Source of the DNA: Cherax quadricarinatus
Taxonomy: Eukaryota > Arthropoda > Malacostraca > Decapoda > Parastacidae
Reading direction: 5' to 3'
Assembly: GCF_038502225.1 (NCBI RefSeq)
Contig: NC_091307.1
Coordinates: 21,780,673 to 21,844,672, forward strand
Length of the DNA stretch: 64,000 nt
The notes beneath the pieces are model-generated. The model made no database searches. It saw only the letters and a list, made by a program, of their open reading frames with translations, and was not told where the DNA came from. A program made the translations under genes and the position numbers. Positions 55,709 to 64,000 of the stretch are shown in pieces. Within the stretch, counting starts at the first letter, position 1. Every line of letters starts with the position of its first letter.

Positions 55709-55743
55709 ACACACACACACACACACATACACACATACACACA

Positions 55744-55836
<93 letters not shown>
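55431..55836. repeat. (CA)n with CACATA interruptions, about 406 bp
   Basis: Long AC tract with irregular CATA interruptions in its left two-thirds and a pure AC run adjoining LINE-A. Confidence 0.97.
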
Positions 55837-55839
<3 letters not shown>

Positions 55840-56293
55840 AGAAAGTGCAAAGGTTTGCAACAAGACTAGTCCCAGAGCTAAGAGGTATGTCCTACGAGGA
55901 GAGGTTAAGGGAAATCAACCTGACGACACTGGAGGACAGGATAGATAGGGGGGACATGATAACGACATACAAAATACTGAGAGGAATTGACAAGGTGGAC
56001 AAAGACAGGATGTTCCAGAGATTGGACACAGTAACAAGGGGACACAGTTGGAAGTTGAAGACACAGATGAATCACAAGGATGTTAGGAAGTATTTCTTCA
56101 GCCACAGAGTAGTCAGTAAGTGGAATAGTTTGGGAAGCGATGTAGCGGAGGCAGGATCCATACATAGCTTTAAGCAGAGGTATGATAAAGCTCACGGTTC
56201 AGGGGGAGTGACCTAGTAGCGATCAGTGAAGAGGCGGGGCCAGGAGCTCGGACTCGACCCCCGCAACCTTAACTAGGTGAGTACAACTAGGTG

Positions 56294-56296
<3 letters not shown>
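55837..56296 (+). pseudogene. 5'-truncated LINE-A copy inside (AC)n
   Basis: A continuous frame from the (CA)n edge: VQRFATRLVPELRGMSYEER ... DVRKYFFSHRVVSKWNSLGS D ... FKQRYDKAHGSGGVT stop, about 95 percent like the C-terminus of the 8.9-kb copy. Then the 3' UTR with GAAGAGGCGGGGCCAGGAGC and two ACTAGGTGAGTAC repeats. Both junctions are directly with AC dinucleotides: ...CACAC|GTGAGAAA and GTGAGTAC|ACACAC. The frame is intact but lacks any catalytic domain. Confidence 0.88.
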
Positions 56297-56345
<49 letters not shown>

Positions 56346-56348
56346 ACA

Positions 56349-56430
<82 letters not shown>

Positions 56431-56437
56431 GCGCGCA
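56297..56437. repeat. (AC)n ending in (GC)n
   Basis: About 120 bp AC with a CACACCACACC interruption, then 22 bp alternating GC. Alternating purine-pyrimidine sequence favours Z-DNA. Confidence 0.96.
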
Positions 56438-56535
56438 CAACACAAAACACCAGGTGGATCTTGGCGTGTATTCTCTGGTCGTGATATTTGTAATCTTGTC
56501 ATGCCCAAGTGGTTAGCATATGTGGACCTGAATAA

Positions 56536-56536
<1 letters not shown>

Positions 56537-56631
<95 letters not shown>

Positions 56632-56634
56632 ACA
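56537..56634. repeat. (CTGT)n(CT)n(CA)n composite microsatellite
   Basis: CTGT tetranucleotides grade into CT then CA. Confidence 0.95.
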
Positions 56635-56761
56635 AAGCAAGAGAGAGAAGAAGCTGTTGCCTCTATGGAGAATGTTTTCTGGGCAATAAAAGAAAACTAG
56701 TTGATGGTATCACTTGTTGCCATCCCTGTGATGTCACAATATAACCAGATGACTGGCTGCT

Positions 56762-56765
<4 letters not shown>

Positions 56766-56852
<87 letters not shown>
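56766..56852. repeat. (CT)n microsatellite
   Basis: Pure CT run, 87 bp. Confidence 0.97.
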
Positions 56853-56856
<4 letters not shown>

Positions 56857-57004
56857 TAAATATATAAACTTTGGGTTTCACAGCTAGAATGTCGAATACG
56901 AAGCACAAGAACGTTCGTAGCGATTTGGCTCACAACTGAAGGACCTGGGATCGATCCTGTGGCTGTTAGAAACAAAGGCATGTTATATTACACCTCTTGT
57001 CCCT

Positions 57005-57560
57005 CTTCATCTAGTAATAAGTATCCTAAGGCACTGTCCTGGCTCCTCTACTGTTTCTTATCCTCATAGAAGACATAGATAAAAACGCTCACCATAGTTT
57101 TCTACTATTATTTACAGCTGACACCATAATAAGTATAAAAATAACCTCGGTAAAAGACAGAATATTTGCAGGAAGATATAAGCAGGGATTTCCAGTGGAC
57201 AGTGGAGAAGAACATGACATTTAGTAGGTGATAAGTCCCAGTTGCGTAGATATGGAAAGAATAAGAAACTCAAGAGGGACACTGTATACAAAGCTCAAGA
57301 GGATCATCAAATAGAAGGAAGGGAACATGTGAAAGACCTGGGAGTAAATATGTTAACTGACATTTCTTTGAGTGGATTAGGAGGAATTACAAAGCATGGA
57401 AAATAGTGCGGATGTTGACACTATCCAACTAGCTTGTGTTCTCTCGTTGAGAGTATTGTTCAGTATTGACGGTCCCGTTCAGGGCAGGAGAGATAGCAGG
57501 GGTGGAACATATACAGAGATCAGTTACGATCCGCGTCGAATTAATAAAGTATTTAAATTA
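57005..57560 (+). pseudogene. LINE-B reverse transcriptase fragment, degenerate
   Basis: Plus-strand GTVLAPLLFLILIEDIDKNA HHS (RT block with the usual PQG-TVLAPILF pattern), a damaged catalytic box (FTADT in place of FADDT), KSQLRRYGKNKK, HVKDLGVNM, and after frameshifts LTVPFRAGEIAGVEHIQRSV and LIKYLNYW. These match APILFLILISDIDRD, KFQLLRYGK, NNVRDLGVVM and SPFKAGEIADLESVQRSF of the 63-kb copy. Confidence 0.7.
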
Positions 57561-57579
57561 CTGGACACTATGCCCCTGG

Positions 57580-57775
57580 TGGTACCTGGGTTTATCTGGA
57601 GTCACCGCCCCCGCGTCCCGGTCCCAGACCAGACTTTACATTGCCTGTCCGATCGACCAGGCGGATGTTGGTAGCCACACATAGTCCCACATGCGCACCA
57701 CAGCCCGGTTGATCAGGAACTGACTTGAAGAACCTGTTAAGTTATCTCCTGAAGATAACCAGGGGTTTGTTGGTC
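57580..57775 (-). pseudogene. LINE-B C-terminal end plus tail, opposite orientation
   Basis: Reverse reading gives NKPLVIFRR-like text ending SVPDQPGCGA, then the tail CTGGTCTGGGACCGGGACGC. Tail core is at 57590-57640. It points towards the plus-strand LINE-B fragment ending at about 57560. Confidence 0.55.
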
Positions 57776-58111
57776 CAGAGGAGGAAAATCAATTTGTACT
57801 GATTAGTTGTTCATGAACCACGTAAAAGCAGCGCAAGGAGGTGTGGAGGCCCGATCCTTCATGTGCTAATAGCGACATCTGGTCTCTATCCTGTCAGAAG
57901 ACTGACACAAAGCGCTAAACAAGCAGTAAACTTGAAAACAAACTACGAGGAGATCTAATTTAAGCTTTGTAACTAAAAACTCGCGAAATAAGCAAAGAGC
58001 ACTATTTGAAGTGCGAAGTGAGATGATGGAGGAAAAAACGTTAGTAGGGAACTCCGTGGCAAGTGTTGCAACACAAACGTGGATAGGGGCTTTTGTACCA
58101 ACATACCTGAA
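57776..58111. other. No recognised gene
   Basis: Ordinary sequence; the 92-codon minus-strand frame here includes a (CA)n-derived Cys-Val run and no domain. Confidence 0.45.
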
Positions 58112-58115
58112 CCTC

Positions 58116-58149
<34 letters not shown>

Positions 58150-58299
58150 CACCTTGACGCTGCCTGTGTGTGTGCTCTTATTCAGAGCACACTCCAACTT
58201 TTCTGTATAAGTCTGCCCCCACACACACACACACACTTCACAAATACACATACAGAGGACAAGTGTCTATTGACAAAAGCCACTGACGGATGGTGACTT

Positions 58300-58380
<81 letters not shown>
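58112..58380. repeat. Three (CA)n microsatellites
   Basis: 58118-58147, 58218-58234 and 58303-58380. Sequence 58381-58735 after them is AT-rich without features. Confidence 0.95.
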
Positions 58381-58381
<1 letters not shown>

Positions 58382-58735
58382 CATCATCACAATGGTGTTT
58401 CCTCTCTGATTTATTCTTATTATTTTATTTAACTTACAGTTTATGTATATAAACCTCATTTGTAAAAAATTATGGTTAGTAAATACGCTGATAAATTCTT
58501 AATATATTATGCCCAAAGGATTTACTGAGGGTAAACATGAAGGTTTCGAAGTGACTAACGATGTTACTTTACTTTGTAAACTATTATTAAGGTAATTAAC
58601 TATCAACCTTCATATCTCTTTGATTAATGGTGTTGAGTTTTTTAAGATTTAATGGCTACTGGCGGTGATCTTCTCCTTAGTTGGATATTAAAATGGTATA
58701 AAATACCGACAGGTTGTTAGGTAAGACACATGTGC

Positions 58736-58795
58736 AACAGTTAGGTATCTTTATTTCGAAACGTTTCGCCTACGCAGTGGGCGGCATGCCTGTGG
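58736..58795 (-). ncRNA. Decayed hammerhead-like cassette
   Basis: Minus strand GCCCACTGCGTAGGCGAAAC GTTTCGAAATAAAGATACC, tail GTTGCACATGTGTCTTACC. Stem II GCCCAC/GTAGGC has one mismatch and GAAACGTT is intact. The CTGANGA box is replaced by GGCATGCC. The tail is nearly the PLE tail at 415-440. Confidence 0.45.
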
Positions 58796-58799
58796 AAAA

Positions 58800-58880
58800 A
58801 CCTGTGACCGGCTTCGAGAGTTTTATTCTTGTGGCCTTGCATGAAGCCCGGCTTCGCTCTTGACTGCCTGATGGACTAGG

Positions 58881-58915
<35 letters not shown>
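58800..58915 (-). mobile_element. Rep-C with expanded (CTG)n
   Basis: GGCTTCGAGAGTTTTATTCT then GGACTAGGCTGTTGCTGCTG with about nine CTG triplets, the GCTGTTGCTGCTG of Rep-C having expanded. Confidence 0.6.
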
Positions 58916-59029
58916 CAGGTCGTCAGTCCTACGAAGATATTACCTCCAGGATGAGCTATGGTTTTCTTCAGGGTCTTGTCCACTTATTTATTTGTCAACT
59001 TTCTTCTGGTAATACTTCTTATATCTGCT

Positions 59030-59955
<926 letters not shown>

Positions 59956-60094
59956 AATCAACACGGCTGCTGAGCTTAATATAATAATTGATGGTGAACC
60001 AGTTAGTGGATCAGGTAACACAAAGTAAATTCAAACCTAATTTTGTAAATGATTGTCAACTATAATGTTATAAAGGTTTACGAGAGTTGGCAAT

Positions 60095-60390
60095 AATTGT
60101 AGCAGCAGCAGCAGTAGCAACAGCAGCAGCAAGAGCAGTAGGAGCAGTAGTAGCAGCAACAGTAGCAACAGCAGCAGCAAGAGCAGTAGGAGCAGTAGTA
60201 GCAGCAGCAGCAGTAGCAACAGCAGCAGCAAGAGCAGTAGGAGCAGTAGTAGCAGCAGCAGCAGTAGCAACAGCAGCAGCAGGAGCAGTAGTAGCAGCAG
60301 TAGGAGCAGTAGTAGCAGCATGCACAGAACAGCAGCAGCAGCAGCAGCAGTGTCAAAGGAGCAGCAGCAGCAGCAGCAGCAGTTAGCAGT

Positions 60391-60431
<41 letters not shown>

Positions 60432-61760
60432 GCAGTTAAGCTGCAGGCAGCAGCAGCATTGCAGGAACAGCAGCAATTGCTCAGCAGCAACAGCAGCTGT
60501 TATGAGCAAGCAGTACAAGTTAGAGCAGCAGCAGCAGCAGAGCAGCAGTAGCATCAGCAGCAGCAGCAGCAAGTTACAGCAGGCAGAGAGCAGCAGAGCA
60601 CAGCTAGCAGCAGCTTGCTAGAAATCGAGCAGCAGCAGCAGCAAATTGTGTTGCAGCAGCAGCAGCAGCAGCAAGCAGCAGCTGTTATGAGCAGCAGCAG
60701 CTGCAGCAGGAGCAGCAGCAGCAGCAGCAGGAGCAGTGCAGCAGCAGCAGTTAGCACAATGTTACAGCAAACAGACAGCAGCTATTACAGCAGCATTGCA
60801 GTAGCAACAGCAGCAGCAGGAGCAGTAGCAGCAGCAGTAGCAACAGCAGCAGCAAGAGCAGTAGTAGCAGCAGTAGGAGCAGTAGTAGCAGCAGCAGCAG
60901 TAGCAACAGCAGCAGCAGTAGCAACAGCAGCATCAGCAGCAACAATAGCAGCAGTAGCAGGAGCAGCAGCAGCAACAATAGCAGCAGTAGCAGCAACAAT
61001 AGCAGCAGTAGCAGCAACAATAGCAGCAGTAGCAGCAGCAGTAACAACAGCAGCAGCAGGAGCAGTAGGAGCAGTAGTAGCAGCAGCAGCAGTAGCAACA
61101 GCAGCAACAGCAGCATCAGCAGCAACAATAGCAGCAGTAGCAGGAGCAGCAGCAACAACAATAGCAGCAGTAGCAGCAACAATAGCAGCAGTAGCAGCAG
61201 CAGTATCAACAGCAGCAGTAGCAGCAGCAACAATATCAGCAGGAGCAGCAGTAGCAGCAGCAGCATCATCAGGAGCAGCAGTAGCAGCAGTAGCAATAGC
61301 AGTAACAGCAGTAGCAGCAGCCGTAGTAATATCAGCAGCAGCAGTAGCAGCAGCAGCAGCATCAGGAGTAGCAGCAGCAGCAGCAATAGCAGTAAAAGCA
61401 GTAGCAGCAGCCGTAGTAATAGCAGCAGCAGTAGCTGCAGCAGCAGCAGTAGCTGCAGCAGCAGCAGTAGCTGCAGCAGTAGCTGCAGCAGCAGCAGTAG
61501 CTGCAGCAGCAGCAGCAGCAGTGCAAACAGTAGCAGCAGCAGAAGCAGTAGCCGCAGCAGCAGCAGTAGTAGCAGCAGCAGTACAAGCAGTAGCAGCAGC
61601 AGTAGTAAAAGCAGTAGCAGCAGCAGCAACAAACAACAGTGGCAACAATAGCTGCAGTAATAACAGCAGCAACAGCAGTAGCTATAACAGGAAAATTAAC
61701 ATTAACTGCAACAGCAATACCAACAGCAACAGAAGCATCAGCAACAACAGGAGCGACAAG
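60095..61760. repeat. CAG-type triplet block, about 1.67 kb
   Basis: Continuous CAG, TAG, AAC and GAG triplets (AGCAGCAGTAGCAACAGCAG-like), partly arranged in 30-60 bp duplicated blocks. Poly-Leu, poly-Ala and poly-Cys frames up to 413 codons are present. The poly-Ala/Val frame on the plus strand ends in a short unique tail (KSFTFLALIPSVFSLMATLW) that has no start or domain of its own. The flanks 59956-60094 and 61761-62054 have no recognised feature. Confidence 0.95.
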
Positions 61761-62054
61761 TCATTCACTTTTCTTGCACTCATTCCCTCTGTATTTTCCC
61801 TCATGGCAACGCTGTGGGCGCAATCTAATCAGCCACCCATATGTTTCACAGCTTAAGCTTATTTTGCACTTATAATGAACAGCAATAGGTGATTAGACCG
61901 CGTTCAATCGATCGGAATATGCTAATGGGTGTGTAGGCGAATCACTGGCCACCAGATGGTGCCATTAGTAACAGGTGAGGGTATTTTATGATTCATATCA
62001 TTTCCTTGTGTAATCAAAGTCGGAAATTGGCGATAATAGCTACCCCCTTAATGC

Positions 62055-62135
62055 ATGGTGGGTGGTTGTTGTGGTGGGTGGTTGTTGTGGTGGGTGTTGG
62101 TTGTGGTGGGTGGTGGTTGTGGTGGGTGGTGGTTT
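62055..62135. repeat. GGTGGTTGTGGTG-type minisatellite
   Basis: About five units of GGTGGGTGGTTGTTGTGGTG with variable length. Confidence 0.85.
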
Positions 62136-62264
62136 TGGGAGGGAAGGGGAGGGATAAAATGGTAGTGAAGGCGGTGGGGATGGTGGTGTGGGTGGATAAT
62201 CCAAGAAAATCAAGCAGTGTGGGTTACATCCATCTGTGTCCTTGTGGGTTTTTCTTTCCCAAGA

Positions 62265-62420
62265 TGTGATCCACATCAGTCAACTAACTTTTAGATGAGT
62301 ATTTAGTGGTAGGTGAACAGAGGCTACAGACTTATCTATCTGCCTTGCGTCGCCCAAAATTGATCCCATATGCTTTCGATTGTGTGCTGGATGGTTCGCC
62401 ACTGAGGTGATGGGTACCTC
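62265..62420 (-). mobile_element. tRNA-derived SINE, degraded
   Basis: ATGTGATCCACATCAGTCAA CTAAC and GAGTATTTAGTGGTAGGTGA ACAGAGG align with GATGCGACCCACACCAGTCG ACTAACACCCAGGTACCC of the 20.55-kb SINE. The head is visible only as AAAATTGATCCCATATGCTT T and GCACACAATCG (reverse). It abuts the LINE-B copy's 3' side. Confidence 0.5.
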
Positions 62421-62425
62421 TAGTA

Positions 62426-63505
62426 CTGAGCTCTTGTTTGGGGGTTATAGAGCTTATGGCAATAAATAAACTGGCGAAATAATGAACGTACAGTATGATT
62501 CGGCTGATCCGGCACTGACTTTAGGTATCTGTCCAGCTCTCTCTTGAAGGCAGCCAGGGGTTTATTGATAATTCCCCTTATGCTTGGTGGGAAGCTGTTG
62601 AACAGTCTTGGACCCCGGACACTTATGGTGTTTTCTCTTAGTGTACCAATGGCGCCCCTACTTTTAATTGGGGGTATTTTGCATCGCCTGCCCAGTCTTT
62701 TACTTTCGTAGGGAGTGATTTCTGTGTGCAGATTCGGGACCATTCCTTCCAGGATTTTCCAACTGTAGACTATGATATATCTCTCTCTCCTGCGTTCCAA
62801 CGAGTACAAGTCAAGTGCTTCCAAGCGTTCCCAGTAGTTAAGGTGCTTGACAGAACTTATACGTGCAGTAAAGGATCTCTGTACACTCTCTAGATCTGCA
62901 ATTTCACCTGCTTTGAATGGAGATGTTAATGCACAGCAGTATTCCAGCCTTGAGAGAACAAGTGATTTGAAAAGGATCATCATTGGCTTGGCATCTCTCG
63001 TTTTGAACGTTCTCATTACCCATCCTATCATTTTCTTTGCGCTTGCGATCGTGGCACTGTTGTGATCCTTGAAAGTGAGATCCTCAGACATTACTACTCC
63101 CAGGTCCCTTACATTATTTTTCCGCTCTATTGTATGGCCAGAGTCTGTAGTTATTATCTCCTCCAGTTTTCCATAACGGAGTAGTTGGAATTTGTCCTCA
63201 TTGAACATCATATTGTTTTCCGTTGCCCACTGGAAAACTTTGTTTATATCTTCTTGGAGGTTAACCGTGTCCTCAGTAGATGACAGTCTCGTGCAAAGGA
63301 TGATACGGTGCTGTGGTGTATATCTCTGTCTATGTCTGATATGAGGATGAGGAATAAGATGGGGGCGAGTACTGTGCCTTGTGGAACAGAGCTCTTCACT
63401 ATGGCAGCCTCCGATTTAACTCTGTTGACCACTACTCTTTGTGTTCGATTTGTTAGGAAGTTGGTAAGTAGGATCTCTACATTTGTCAGGCCCCCCTCAG
63501 ACCAT
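62426..63505 (-). pseudogene. LINE-B (CR1-like non-LTR retrotransposon), best copy: RT C-terminal half
   Basis: Right to left: NVEILLTNFLTNRTQRVVVN, SSVPQGTVLAPILFLILISD IDRD, then VSSFARDC, a frameshifted FADDT box near 63300, then in a second frame WATENNMMFNEDKFQLLRYG, NNVRDLGVVMSEDLTFKDH, RTFKTRDAKPMMILFKSLVL SRLEYCC, SPFKAGEIADLESVQRSF, NYWERLEALDLYSLERRRER, RENTISVRGPRLFNSFP and AAFKRELDRYLKSVPDQP. One frameshift of a long frame suggests moderate age. The endonuclease and RT fingers are absent (truncated near 63505). Reference for the many LINE-B remnants in this window. Confidence 0.85.
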
Positions 63506-63690
63506 CTTGTCCATCCTGTCCACTTCATCGTCAGTACTTTACATCCCTTCATCTATTCTTCACACACCTTCTATCCTTCCAATCCCCTCATCTATCATTA
63601 CTACCCCTTCATTCATCCTTCCCACTCTCCTTCTCTTGCCTAGGCATACACCAGACACAGTGCGATCACCCCCTACTTTGTGTATGTGTG

Positions 63691-63945
63691 TACTCGCCTA
63701 ATTTTGGTTGCAGGGGTCGATTCATAGCTCCTAGCCCCTCCTCTTCACTGGTCTCTACTAGGTCTACTCCCTCCTTGCTCCATGAGCTTAATCATACCTC
63801 TTCTTAAAGCTATGTATGGATCCTACTTCCACTACATAACTCCAGATTGTTCCACTTCCTGACAATTCTGTGACTGAAGAAGTACTTCCTAACATCCCTG
63901 TGACTCATCTGAGTTTTCAACTTCCAGTTGTGACCCCTTGTTGCT
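63691..63945 (-). pseudogene. Very short 5'-truncated LINE-A copy between GT dinucleotides
   Basis: The plus strand GGATCCTACTTCCACTACAT, TTCCACTTCCTGACAATTCT GTGACTGAAGAAGTACTTCC TAACATCCCTGTGACTC aligns base for base, with gaps, to 8880-9060 of LINE-A. The 3' end TACTCGCCTAATTTTGG adjoins TGTATGTGTG (63681-63690) and the 5' break adjoins TGTGTGTGTG (63945-63956). Confidence 0.8.
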
Positions 63946-64000
63946 GTGTGTGTGTGAACAGCAATCATCCAGGGAGGTACTATCGTCCTCTCAGACTGTA

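Noticed and set aside
60615..61856. 413-codon Ala/Val-rich frame and poly-Leu frames on the other strand
   Set aside because: CAG-type triplet block; the short unique tail has no recognisable domain.

Overview
This is a eukaryotic, almost certainly arthropod and probably decapod crustacean (crayfish, lobster or crab) intergenic window. The reasons are an interstitial tract of CCTAA (arthropod TTAGG telomere-type) repeats, extreme density of micro- and minisatellites, CR1-like LINE fragments, a Penelope-like element (PLE) fragment, tRNA-derived SINEs and small TIR elements. I find no host protein-coding gene I can defend; nearly every long open frame is the translation of a tandem repeat. Family labels used here (LINE-A, LINE-B, LINE-C, Rep-C to Rep-G) are mine.

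Layout. 0-8 kb: hammerhead-ribozyme-like PLE tail, fold-back elements, a LINE-B remnant, a 35-bp minisatellite, telomere-type tract. 8-11 kb: a 3' two-thirds LINE-A pseudogene abutting a PLE 3' end (GIY-YIG endonuclease plus a hammerhead-like motif downstream). 13-20 kb: a perfect 75-bp fold-back, a 43-bp array (1.9 kb), and two 32-bp arrays related to each other in inverted orientation. 20-25 kb: LINE endonuclease remnants, tRNA-SINE, and a 695-bp non-autonomous hAT element with a perfect 8-bp target duplication nested in a LINE tail. 25.0-31.4 kb: a 33-bp array of about 190 units with 693-bp higher-order duplication. 33-37 kb: TIR elements embedded in (TA)n, an ACC-rich block. 37-55 kb: scattered repeats, SINEs, a small MITE, a 31-bp array. 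55-64 kb: LINE-A 3' ends embedded in (AC)n, several LINE-B copies, a 1.7-kb CAG-type block.

The most interesting system is a dispersed family of small cassettes matching a minimal type I hammerhead ribozyme (CTGANGA, stem II, GAA, self-complementary ACGT, cleavage position, bulged stem I). Two copies keep the whole core (370-414 + strand; 10284-10325 - strand), and the second lies directly downstream of a GIY-YIG PLE reading frame. More than a dozen decayed relatives keep the stem II-GAAACG part with different but self-complementary stem II sequences. Tails of these cassettes appear to have seeded the 35-bp minisatellite and the large fold-backs.
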